This document shows, piece after piece, positions 49,909 to 58,291 of a stretch of 64,000 nt of DNA. The stretch's first letter is position 1. The number at the start of each line of letters is the position of its first letter. The position numbers were made by a program, and so were the translations under genes. Source of the DNA: JAGQIB01 sp041393395 (GTDB lineage: Bacteria > ARS69); contig JAWKKG010000004.1 in NCBI GenBank assembly GCA_041393395.1, positions 620,001 through 684,000 on the forward strand. The letters run 5' to 3'. The notes below the pieces were generated by a model. It saw nothing but the letters and a program-made list of their open reading frames with translations. It was not told where the DNA came from and searched no databases.

Positions 49909-52032
49909 CTAGCGGAGGACCACCACCGGCACCGTGTCGTCGCCGGACGGGGACGCGATCCGCACGAAATAGCGTCCGCTGGCCACGCGCTCTCCGGCTT
50001 CGTTCCGGCCATCCCAGGTCACGCCGTTCGCGCCCGACGGGAAAACCCGTTCCGCGACCACGCGAACCGCGCGCCCCTGGACGTCGAAGACCTCCACTCG
50101 TGCGCGGCCCGGCTGGGGAAGGCGGAACTGGATGGTCATCGACCGCGGAGCCGGGTTCGGGCTCGCCGAAAGCGACAGGATCGAATGATCGACCGGCGGC
50201 CCGACCGAGGTGGAAGCCGGCGCGAAGTGATCCATGCGACCGTCGGTTCCGCAGGTCCACACGGCGCCGTTCCGCTCGAAGACCCCGTACTGGATGAGGT
50301 CGGGATTCGAGTACACCGTCGTCCACGGCGAACCACCGACGGACTCGCGAATGAACCCGAATCCGCCCGTCCTGCCGCCGCACACCATCGCGCGCGTGGG
50401 ATCGACCACGTGGAGGTCCAGGATCTCCGAGAAGTCGGAGAGCGTCTCGTTCACCCAGGTCGCCCCACCGTCCGTGGTGTGCAGAATCGCCCCGAAGCTG
50501 CCGGCGACCCATCCGCGGTTCGCGTCGGCGAACGCCAGAAGACGATAGTCGCCGCCGACGGTCGGGGGATGCGGGAGGACGTTCCACGTCGCTCCGCCGT
50601 CCGTCGTCCGGAAGATCAGATCCCACCGGGCGGCGATGTACCCGACGTCGTCATTGACGAACTGGATCGCGTGGATGAGGTCCAGGTCGGTCGTACCCGA
50701 GAGTCCGGTGACCGTCTGAGTCGACCAGCTCGCGCCGCCGTCGGTGGTCTTGTGGAACGTCTGATGATCCTGCTCGATCAACCACCCGGTGGTCTCGTCC
50801 CGGAAGTACGCGACGCCCTCCGGCCAGGTGATCGCCTCCAGCCACGTGGCGCCGCCGTCGGTGGTCACGAAGTGTCCGCTTGCCGCGCGCACGAAGGCCC
50901 GGTTCGCGCTCACCGCGGTCACCCGCAGCAGATCGCGCCGCGTTCCCGGGAGAAGCACGTGCCTCCACGTGTCGCCGGCGTCGAACGTCTCCAGAAGTCC
51001 GAATCCGTCGCCGACCGCCCATCCCTTCGTCGGCGTGGCGAACGCGACGTCGCGCAGAAGCTCGCCCGACCCGTTGGAGATCTGCGTCCACGGCCCGCTC
51101 CCGACGCGCTCCGTGAGGAAGCCGTACCCGCCGCCGGCGACGAGATCGGTCGGCCCGCGCAGCGCGACCGTGGTCAGCCACTTCGCGCCGACTCCCGCGC
51201 CGACGGTCGACCAGGAGAAGCCACCGTCCGTGGTGCCCACGACGTCGTACTGGAATGCCGAGTACCCTTCGTTCGCGTCCCGAAAGACCGGCTGCACGCC
51301 GGGGTTCCCGACGACCGGCGTCCACGTCGCGCCACCGTTCTCCGTGATCCAGTAGCGTAGGAAGTTGTCGAAATCGAACGTCCGCACGATGACGCGATCG
51401 GCGGAGAACGCGTAGTGGATCCCGGAGTCGATCGAGATGCCCGACGGATCTCCGATGACCGCCCAGGTGAAACCGCCGTCGGTCGTGCGGATCGCGCGCT
51501 GCGCCGTATCGATCGCCCAGCCGGTCGTCTCGTCGGCGAACATCCACGGGCCGACCCAGTACTCACCCAGGTAATCCCAGCTCAGTCCGCCATTCACGGT
51601 GCGGTACAGGTAGTTGGTCGGCCCGGACGGGCGTGTGGAGAGCCAACCGTGAGTGGTCGAGACCATCTGGATGTAGTTTCCCTGCACTCCGAGCGGGGGC
51701 AGGTTCGCGAAATCCCACGTCGCTCCTCCGTCCGTCGTCTTCCGGAGCTCATGCCCGATCGCGAATCCCACCGACGCATCGACCATGTCGAGGTCCTGGA
51801 ATCGATAGAGGTCCGAGAAGAACTGCCGCGTCCAGGACGCGCCACCGTCGATCGTATGCCAGATCTCGCCGCCGTCCGGCCCGTCGTTCGACAGGAGCCA
51901 TCCCTCGGTGGCGCTGACGAATTCGATCGATTGCGTGTCCGCGTGAGTGGGGAAGGGTCCCTGCTGGACCCATTCCGCGTGCGCCGTCGCCAACCCGAAG
52001 GCGAGCACAGCCGAGACCATCGCGAGTTTCAT
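49909..52032 (-). CDS. Secreted YCF48/BNR-type beta-propeller protein with FlgD-like C-terminal tag
   Basis: 707 residues. Signal peptide (about 1-19, AFGLATAHA). About ten repeats carrying T-x-D-G-G-A/F-x-W (for example HTIDGGASWTRQF, RKTTDGGATWDF, HTTDGGATWVNE), the photosystem-assembly YCF48 or sialidase BNR-like propeller motif. The last 90 residues are the sorting domain: ASPNPAPRSMTIQFRL and VTWDGRNEAGERVASGRYFVRI. Likely a surface or secreted propeller. Such proteins are widespread in FCB-type phyla; the ligand is unknown. Confidence 0.85.
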   Translation of the reverse strand: MKLAMVSAVLAFGLATAHAEWVQQGPFPTHADTQSIEFVSATEGWLLSNDGPDGGEIWHTIDGGASWTRQFFSDLYRFQDLDMVDASVGFAIGHELRKTTDGGATWDFANLPPLGVQGNYIQMVSTTHGWLSTRPSGPTNYLYRTVNGGLSWDYLGEYWVGPWMFADETTGWAIDTAQRAIRTTDGGFTWAVIGDPSGISIDSGIHYAFSADRVIVRTFDFDNFLRYWITENGGATWTPVVGNPGVQPVFRDANEGYSAFQYDVVGTTDGGFSWSTVGAGVGAKWLTTVALRGPTDLVAGGGYGFLTERVGSGPWTQISNGSGELLRDVAFATPTKGWAVGDGFGLLETFDAGDTWRHVLLPGTRRDLLRVTAVSANRAFVRAASGHFVTTDGGATWLEAITWPEGVAYFRDETTGWLIEQDHQTFHKTTDGGASWSTQTVTGLSGTTDLDLIHAIQFVNDDVGYIAARWDLIFRTTDGGATWNVLPHPPTVGGDYRLLAFADANRGWVAGSFGAILHTTDGGATWVNETLSDFSEILDLHVVDPTRAMVCGGRTGGFGFIRESVGGSPWTTVYSNPDLIQYGVFERNGAVWTCGTDGRMDHFAPASTSVGPPVDHSILSLSASPNPAPRSMTIQFRLPQPGRARVEVFDVQGRAVRVVAERVFPSGANGVTWDGRNEAGERVASGRYFVRIASPSGDDTVPVVVLR

Positions 52033-52047
52033 CGGTCGTCCCTCCGG

Positions 52048-53808
52048 TCAGCGGACCAACGTGACAGACGATGCGAGCGATCCGTTCGGAGTCGCCACGC
52101 GCACCCAGTAGACGCCGGCAGGAAGGTCCCGGCCGCCGTCGTCCTTGCCGTCCCAATCGAACGTCGCGCGGCCGTCCGCGCGAGCCGACATGGACCGGAC
52201 GTTACGCCCCGTCACGTCGAAGATCTCGATCGACGCGTCCTCCGCGAGCGCGGTTCCCCGATCGAACGAGATCCGGACGCTCCCGGCGGCGGTCCCGAAC
52301 GGATTCGGATAGACACGAATCGATCCCGCACGCGACGCGGGCGACGTATCGATCGCGACGGTCGTCGTGCACGGGAACTTCTCCGCGAAGATGCCGAAGA
52401 ACGGGGATTCGTTGTCCCAGACGATGAAGGCCTCTCCTTGATCGTTCGACGTGATCGCCCAGAAACGTCCCTGCGCGCCGGGCTCGGCCGTGATCGGTGT
52501 ACCGTCCACGGGCTCGAGGATGGCTCCGGCCGGGCTCACGTGCTGGAAGTAGAGATCCTGCTCGAACGAGGTGTCGCGCCAATCGGACCACACGACGTAG
52601 CAGCCGCCGGCGCGATCATCGAGGAGCGCACCGCCGAACTGTCGGTTCGGGGCCTCGCAGATGGGAATGATGCTCGGATACACGGAATTCCCGTCGCGAT
52701 CCACGCGTTGCAGATGATTGTCGCGCTCGTCGTCCGCACCGTACTTCCAGACGCTGATCCAGGCGCCGCCCTGACCGTCCGCCATGACCCCCGACAGGTA
52801 GTAGCTGAGCGGCAGAACCTGCTCGCCGTTGGGCGTCCAGAGCGCATTCCCGTTGCCATCGAGGCGTTGGCCGCCGACGTAGTCGAAGAAGTCCGGGTTG
52901 TTCCGTGAGTACCAGAACACGAGGACGCCACCTTCTCCGTCGGGGAGCGGAGCGTTCGCGAACTGATCGAGAGGACGGTTGCAGACGGAGATCCCGTTCC
53001 CGGAACCCCACATCGGATTGCCACTCGCATCGAGGCGTTCGGCTCGAACGTTCAGGCCGCCCGTGCCGTTCCCCGCGAACTCGTCGTAGCTCAGGAAGAG
53101 CCCTCCGGCGCCGTCAGCCAGGACGCCGGCGTTGAACACCGATTCCGCCGAGGTCACGGCGACGATGCCGCACGGGCTGCCACCGCCCCAGAGAAGATCC
53201 CCGTTCGCCGAGATGTGCTGCAGGCGAACCTGGTTCGGCGTCACGTTCGTCACGAGCGAGAGGAAGAATCCGTCGGCGCCATCCGACACCAGATGAGGTC
53301 GATAGGAGGGAACGCCACAGGCCTGAAACACCGTCCGCCCGAAGGGTCCCCACTGGCGCGATCCATCCGGGCCGAACCGTTGCATCCGGACCTCGAAGTT
53401 CGCCTCCGGAGTAGGACTGCTGGCCGTGTAGGCGTACACCCCTCCGGCCGAATCCTCGAACAGACCCGGCGTGTGCTGATCGTCCATGTCGAAGAGCATG
53501 AGCCCTTCGTCCCCCCACAGGCGGTTCCCGTTCGCGTCGAGGCGCTGGATTCGGCAGCGCGCGATCGACTTGGCCGCATTCTCCTCCCAGACGAGGTAGA
53601 GTCCGCCGGCTCCGTCAGGCACGACGCTTCCGACCCAGTCGTTCGCGACGAAGTAGGCGGCAGGCAGGTCGTTCGCGGTCAGGGAAACCAGCGGATCGTC
53701 GCAGGTCCATTCGGCGTCCGCGGATGGCGCTGCGGCAAGTAACACGAGCGTGAGCACGGCGCAGGCGATGTGCCGAGAGCCCGCCGCGTCGAGAAACGCG
53801 TTCGGCAT
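52048..53808 (-). CDS. Secreted repeat protein with FlgD-like C-terminal tag
   Basis: 586 residues from the ATG preceded by CCGGAGG (the frame runs on to 54669 but that part is not coding). Signal peptide about 1-32. About seven repeats of roughly 55-60 residues, each with a D-G-x-G-G-x-x-x-x-W/Y strand (PDGAGGLYLVWEE, DGADGFFLSL, DGQGGAWISVWK) and an R-L-D-x-x-G-N-x-L/M-W strand. A YPNPFGTAAGSVRISFD module with FDWDGKDDGGRDLPAGVYWVRV ends it. Only 15 nt from the next gene, so the two secreted proteins are probably co-transcribed. Confidence 0.82.
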   Translation of the reverse strand: MPNAFLDAAGSRHIACAVLTLVLLAAAPSADAEWTCDDPLVSLTANDLPAAYFVANDWVGSVVPDGAGGLYLVWEENAAKSIARCRIQRLDANGNRLWGDEGLMLFDMDDQHTPGLFEDSAGGVYAYTASSPTPEANFEVRMQRFGPDGSRQWGPFGRTVFQACGVPSYRPHLVSDGADGFFLSLVTNVTPNQVRLQHISANGDLLWGGGSPCGIVAVTSAESVFNAGVLADGAGGLFLSYDEFAGNGTGGLNVRAERLDASGNPMWGSGNGISVCNRPLDQFANAPLPDGEGGVLVFWYSRNNPDFFDYVGGQRLDGNGNALWTPNGEQVLPLSYYLSGVMADGQGGAWISVWKYGADDERDNHLQRVDRDGNSVYPSIIPICEAPNRQFGGALLDDRAGGCYVVWSDWRDTSFEQDLYFQHVSPAGAILEPVDGTPITAEPGAQGRFWAITSNDQGEAFIVWDNESPFFGIFAEKFPCTTTVAIDTSPASRAGSIRVYPNPFGTAAGSVRISFDRGTALAEDASIEIFDVTGRNVRSMSARADGRATFDWDGKDDGGRDLPAGVYWVRVATPNGSLASSVTLVR

Positions 53809-53984
53809 TGGGGCCTCCGGTATTCGAGGAATCGGAATCGCCACCCGCGAGTCGGGGGCGGCAACGCCCCGACAGACGAGGAAGCGACTCATCGGATACC
53901 GGGCGAACTCCCGGGAGGGGTACACCGCGCGGGGCCGCGTTCGGCCGGAGCCACGCGCCGGGCGGGAGGGCCCCTCGGCACGTC

Positions 53985-54013
53985 TTGTCCTGCCGCACAG
54001 TGGGTGATAGGCT
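53985..54013 (+). promoter_or_regulatory. Candidate sigma-70 promoter of the YfgM-like gene
   Basis: TTGTCC, 17 bp, TAGGCT. It is 56 bases upstream of the start codon in the 261-bp divergent gap between the repeat protein and this gene. Nothing else was recognised there. Confidence 0.4.
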
Positions 54014-54069
54014 CTCCCGATTGTGTCGATCGACCCCCGAGACCGGGATCCACCGAGGAGCCGCAGGAA

Positions 54070-54762
54070 ATGTCCGAGCGTCTGACCCGCAAGCAGCTGA
54101 AAGAAGACCACTTCATCGATCTCGTCCAGCGAGTCGTTTCGTACGCGCGGGAGAACCCGATCGTGGTGGGCGTGGCCGCGATCGTGTTCGTGGGAGCCGT
54201 GGCGGCCGCGGTCCGGATCGGCGGTCAGGCGGCCGGAGTCGGCGAAGGCGCGGACAACCCGGCGGCAGCGCGGGCACTCTCCGACGCCCGGCAGGCCTTC
54301 ATGGGCGGCGACCTCAACGCCGGCGCGACCGCACTCGAGAACGTCCGGCAGGAGTTCAAGCGCACCGAGGAGGGTCGCGAGGCGACCTACGTGCTGGCCA
54401 ACACCTATCTGGAGATGGGCGACTACGCGAAGGCGGAGGAAGCGTTCCGCTCGTTCCTGGCGAAGCCGCTCTTCGGGGATCTCCTCACCGACGGCGCCCA
54501 CAGCGGCATCGCCGCCTGCCTCGAGGAGAAGGGCGATCTGGACGGCGCCTACCGCGAGTACGACGCCCTTTGGCTCAAGGCGACGACTCCGGCCGGTCGG
54601 ATCGCCGCCGCGTTCTCCGCGGCACGCGTCGCGAAGGCCCTCGGACGCCCGGCCGACGCTCGCGCGCACTACCAGGCGGTCCTGGACGAGTTCCCGGATG
54701 CACCCGAGGCCGACCGAGCGCGCTTCGAGCTGCTCGAGGAGGACGCCGCCGCGGCGTCCTGA
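54070..54762 (+). CDS. YfgM-like single-pass membrane TPR protein
   Basis: 230 residues. Cytosolic N-terminus RKQLKEDHFIDLVQRVVSYARENP, one membrane helix (about 34-54), then periplasmic TPR-like helices (AFMGGDLNAGATALENVRQEF; ATYVLANTYLEMGDYAKAEEAF; RAHYQAVLDEFPDAPEAD). This is the TPR_21/YfgM layout. YfgM proteins associate with the Sec translocon and periplasmic chaperones. Single gene, followed by a terminator. Confidence 0.75.
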   Translation: MSERLTRKQLKEDHFIDLVQRVVSYARENPIVVGVAAIVFVGAVAAAVRIGGQAAGVGEGADNPAAARALSDARQAFMGGDLNAGATALENVRQEFKRTEEGREATYVLANTYLEMGDYAKAEEAFRSFLAKPLFGDLLTDGAHSGIAACLEEKGDLDGAYREYDALWLKATTPAGRIAAAFSAARVAKALGRPADARAHYQAVLDEFPDAPEADRARFELLEEDAAAAS

Positions 54763-54786
54763 TGTCAGGCGGCTCCGGAAAGCGGC

Positions 54787-54827
54787 GCGGCGCCTCGGGT
54801 CGGAACCCCGGGGCGCCGCGTTTGCTT
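54787..54827 (+). terminator. Terminator after the YfgM-like gene
   Basis: GCGGCGCC...GGCGCCGC stem with inner CGGG/CCCG pairs, followed by GTTTGCTTC. Starts 25 bases after the stop codon. Confidence 0.6.
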
Positions 54828-55075
54828 CATGAGGGTCGAGCCAGCTGGTCGGGCAGGGCCAGCCTGCCGATGTGACCGAAAAGAGATCTTATGTCAAGTC
54901 GTGCTGCGGGGGCAACTGCGTCTCGGTGTCCTTGGGGACGGCTCCCCATCGCTGACGCGCCGGAGACAGCCCCTGTCCCGACTCCGTGGATCCTGCCCCA
55001 GGAAGCCGGATCCGGAGTCGACCGCGGGCGTGCAGACGTTGAAGGACCCCGTGGTGATGACCAATCCCTCCACGG
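54828..55075. other. Intergenic region with one doubtful small ORF
   Basis: Between the terminator and the leuS stop. A GTG at 54872 opens a 27-codon frame reading TEKRSYVKSCCGGNCVSVS, which recalls the start of DUF397 proteins, but it stops early and has no good ribosome site. No other gene, RNA or promoter could be supported on either strand. Confidence 0.4.
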
Positions 55076-57664
55076 TCAAACGACGAGATTCACCAGCCGC
55101 CCCGGCACCACGATCACCTTCTTCGGCGTCGCGCCGTCCAGATGCCGCACGACGGTCTCGTCGGCCAGCGCCAGCCGCTGGATCTCCGCGCGATCCGTGT
55201 CCGGTTCGACCTCGAACTTCGAGCGCGTCTTCCCGTTGATCTGCACGACGATCGAGATCGTCTCCGCGCGCGCGAGCTCCGGATCGAAGGCCGGCCAGAC
55301 TTCGTAGGCCAGGCTCTCCGAATGACCGAGGCGGTTCCAGAGCTCCTCGGCGAGGTGCGGCGCGAAGGGTGACACCAGCAGCGTGAGCACGCGCTTGTCC
55401 TCGTCCGTCGCCCGCTCGACCTTCGTCATGGAGTTGACATATTCCATGAGGGCCGCGATCGCCGTGTTGAAGCGCGCGCGGTCGACGTCCTCCGTGACCT
55501 TGCGGATCGTGCGGTGCCGCACGCGCTCGTGCGGATCGCCGTCCTCCGGCGCGGCGAACTGCGCGGCGCGCCACGCGCGATCCAGGAAGCGCGAGATCCC
55601 GTGGATCCCCTGCGTGGACCACGGCTTGTCGACCTCGAGCGGCCCCATGAACATCTCGTACAGACGCAACGCGTCGGCGCCGAGGTCGTTCACGACGTCG
55701 TCGGGGTTGATCACGTTGCCGCGTGACTTGGACATCTTCTCCCCGTCCTCGCCGAGGATCATGCCCTGGTTCATCAGCTTGCCGAAGGGCTCCGGCGTGG
55801 ACACGTGCCCCAGGTCGTACAGCACCTTGTGCCAGAACCGCGAGTACAGCAGGTGCAGCACGGCGTGCTCGGCGCCGCCGATGTACAGATCCACCGGCAT
55901 CCACGCGCGCTCCTTCGCCGGATCCACGAACGCCGCGCGATTCTCCGGATCGATGTAGCGCAGGTAGTACCAGCACGAGCCGGCCCACTGCGGCATCGTG
56001 TTCGTTTCCCGCAGCCACGTGCGCCCGTCCGCACCGCGGACGGTGACCCACTCCTCGGCCTTCGCGAGCATCGGCTCGGGCTTGCCGCTCGGCGCGAAGT
56101 CCTCGATTTCCGGCAACAGGATCGGCAGATCGGATTCCTCCACCGGCACCACGGCGCCGTCCGGCCCGTGCAGAATCGGGAACGGCTCGCCCCAGTACCG
56201 CTGCCGACTGAACAGCCAGTCGCGGAGCTTCGTGTTCGACGCGGCACGTCCGTGGCCGGACTTCTCGAGCCACTCCACGATGCGCTTCTTGCCGGCCGCG
56301 ACCTCCAGTCCGTCCAGCGACACCTGCGAGTTCGCGGACCGCACGTAGCGCGCCGCCGGCGGATCCTCGCCGGGCGCCACGGCCTCGCCATCGGCCTCCA
56401 GAATCGGCACGATCGGCAGCCCGAACTGCTCGGCAAACTCGTGATCCCGCGTGTCGTGGCCGGGTACCGCCATGATCGCGCCGGTGCCGTAACCCATCAG
56501 CACGTAGTCCGCGATCCACACGGGAACCGGTTCGCCCGTCGCGGGATTCACGGCGGTGCCGCCCGTGAACACGCCGGTCTTTTCCTTGCTGAGATCCGTA
56601 CGCTCGATCTCGCTCTTGCGCGCCGCCGCCTCGCGGTACGCCTGCACCGCCGCACGCTGACCGTCCGACGTGAAGTGCTCCACGAGCGGATGCTCCGGCG
56701 ACAGGACCATGAACGTCACGCCGAAGATCGTGTCCGGTCGCGTGGTGTACACGCGGATGACGTGCTCGCCGGGCGTCTCCGGAAACGAACCGGCCGCGCC
56801 CCCCGACGACCGCGACGACACGAAGTCGATCTCCGCGCCCTCGGACTTGCCGATCCAGTTCCGCTGCATCAGCTTGATCGGCTCCGGCCAGTCCACGATC
56901 TCGAGATCGGCCAGCAGGCGATCCGTGTACGCCGTGATGCGCAACATCCACTGGCGCAGCGGGAGACGCACGACGGGGTGACCGCCGCGCTCACTGAGCC
57001 CGTCGATGACCTCCTCGTTCGCGAGCACCGTCCCGAGCTCGGGGCACCAGTTCACGGGCACCTCGGCCTGGTAGGCGAGCCGTCGGGAGTCGCGATACGC
57101 GCGCACCGCGTTGTCTCCCTCCGACCGAACGCTCTCCGGGATCGGCAGCTCGGCGATCGGCCGCGCGCGCTTCGACGCTTCGTCGTACCAGGACTCGAAG
57201 AGCTGCAGGAAGATCCACTGGGTCCAGCGGTAGTAGTCCGGATCGGTGGTCTCGAGCTCCCGATCCCAGTCGTAGGAAAGCCCCAGCATGCGGATCTGGC
57301 GACGGAAGTTGTCGATGTTCCGCCGCGTCGTGATCGCGGGGTGCACCCCCGTCTGCACGGCGTATTGCTCCGCCGGCAGGCCGAACGCGTCCCAGCCCAT
57401 GGGGTGCAGCACGCGATAGCCGCGCATGCGCTTGTACCGCGCGAGAATGTCCGCGGCGACGTACGACTCGGGATGCCCCACGTGCAGGCCGGCGCCCGAA
57501 GGATACGGGAACATGACGAGCGCGTAGTACTTCGGCCGGTCGTCGATCTCGGGCGTGCGGAACGTGCGCTGTTCGAGCCAGTGCGCCTGCCACTTCGCCT
57601 CGACCTCGGCGAACGGGTACCGTGCCCCGTCCTTCCACGCGTCCTTCACCGGTGCCGTCTCCAC
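55076..57664 (-). CDS. leuS: Leucyl-tRNA synthetase
   Basis: 862 residues, full length. Class I signature HVGH at 61-64 (MFPYPSGAGLHVGHPESY) and KMSKS at 643-647 (GEKMSKSRGNVINPDD). The CP1 editing domain is present (about 220-420, with the Thr-rich YTTRPDTIFGVTF strand and GHDTRDHEFA), so mischarged tRNA can be cleared. A C-terminal tRNA-binding tail ends VIVVPGRLVNLVV. Housekeeping gene, with lptE just upstream and probably in the same transcript. Confidence 0.97.
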   Translation of the reverse strand: METAPVKDAWKDGARYPFAEVEAKWQAHWLEQRTFRTPEIDDRPKYYALVMFPYPSGAGLHVGHPESYVAADILARYKRMRGYRVLHPMGWDAFGLPAEQYAVQTGVHPAITTRRNIDNFRRQIRMLGLSYDWDRELETTDPDYYRWTQWIFLQLFESWYDEASKRARPIAELPIPESVRSEGDNAVRAYRDSRRLAYQAEVPVNWCPELGTVLANEEVIDGLSERGGHPVVRLPLRQWMLRITAYTDRLLADLEIVDWPEPIKLMQRNWIGKSEGAEIDFVSSRSSGGAAGSFPETPGEHVIRVYTTRPDTIFGVTFMVLSPEHPLVEHFTSDGQRAAVQAYREAAARKSEIERTDLSKEKTGVFTGGTAVNPATGEPVPVWIADYVLMGYGTGAIMAVPGHDTRDHEFAEQFGLPIVPILEADGEAVAPGEDPPAARYVRSANSQVSLDGLEVAAGKKRIVEWLEKSGHGRAASNTKLRDWLFSRQRYWGEPFPILHGPDGAVVPVEESDLPILLPEIEDFAPSGKPEPMLAKAEEWVTVRGADGRTWLRETNTMPQWAGSCWYYLRYIDPENRAAFVDPAKERAWMPVDLYIGGAEHAVLHLLYSRFWHKVLYDLGHVSTPEPFGKLMNQGMILGEDGEKMSKSRGNVINPDDVVNDLGADALRLYEMFMGPLEVDKPWSTQGIHGISRFLDRAWRAAQFAAPEDGDPHERVRHRTIRKVTEDVDRARFNTAIAALMEYVNSMTKVERATDEDKRVLTLLVSPFAPHLAEELWNRLGHSESLAYEVWPAFDPELARAETISIVVQINGKTRSKFEVEPDTDRAEIQRLALADETVVRHLDGATPKKVIVVPGRLVNLVV

Positions 57665-57692
57665 GCTCTTCCGCCTTTCCCGTTTCCGTTGC

Positions 57693-58220
57693 CTACCAGC
57701 CCTGCACCGTCCGGTTCAGGATGTCGTTCGCGAGCTTCGCCAGCACGCGATCGATGCCCTGCTCCTCGGTCTCGGGCGCCTGCCCCCCCACTCCCGCGAA
57801 GTTGTACGTATCCCACTGCGCGAGGCGCTGCTCCTCCCAGATCACCGCGTTCTTCTTCACGTCCACGAAACGGACCTCGAGCGCGATCTCGATCCGGTAG
57901 GTCTCGACCTGCTCGCTCGCGTCGAACGTGTACGGCACCCGCTGGTACTCCACGATCGCGCCCTCGATCACCGAGTCCGCTCCCTCGGCCGGCTGGACCC
58001 GGAGCTTGTTGTCGTCGAGGAAGCCCTCCACGAGCAGCTCGGCGAGCTTCGTGGGCAGGTCGCCCCGATCCGTCCGGTTCTCGAACAGCGGAATGCCCAC
58101 GGTCTTGATGTGACCGGGCAACGTGGAGCCGGAAAAGCTGTACGGCCCGCAGCCGGCCGTCAGGGCGGCGCCCAGGCCGACCATGGCCCCGAGAGCCCGG
58201 AAAATGGAGGTACGAATCAT
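57693..58220 (-). CDS. lptE: LPS-assembly lipoprotein LptE
   Basis: 175 residues from the ATG at 58220; lipobox LTAGC with Cys 24. The motif GPYSFSGSTLPGHIKTVGIPLFENRT is typical of the LptE/RlpB family in non-proteobacterial phyla, and the C-terminal helix FAGVGGQAPETEEQGIDRVLAKLANDI-type sequence also fits. LptE plugs the LptD barrel that inserts lipopolysaccharide, which supports a Gram-negative envelope. An extended frame upstream of the ATG is rejected. Confidence 0.85.
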   Translation of the reverse strand: MIRTSIFRALGAMVGLGAALTAGCGPYSFSGSTLPGHIKTVGIPLFENRTDRGDLPTKLAELLVEGFLDDNKLRVQPAEGADSVIEGAIVEYQRVPYTFDASEQVETYRIEIALEVRFVDVKKNAVIWEEQRLAQWDTYNFAGVGGQAPETEEQGIDRVLAKLANDILNRTVQGW

Positions 58221-58291
58221 CCGGGGAATGTACGTCGGGCGTGCGACGAGGTCCAGCAACGGCCGCCCGGGAGGGCCGCCCGGGCCGCCGG

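Noticed and set aside
49909..52032. Regular repeats that might suggest a CRISPR array or tandem DNA repeat
   Set aside because: They are degenerate protein-level YCF48/BNR repeats inside one ORF, not exact DNA repeats with spacers.
54861..54878. CCTGCCGATGT identical to the -10 region of the motA sigma-28 candidate
   Set aside because: No matching -35 at the 12-bp spacing and no plus-strand gene downstream.
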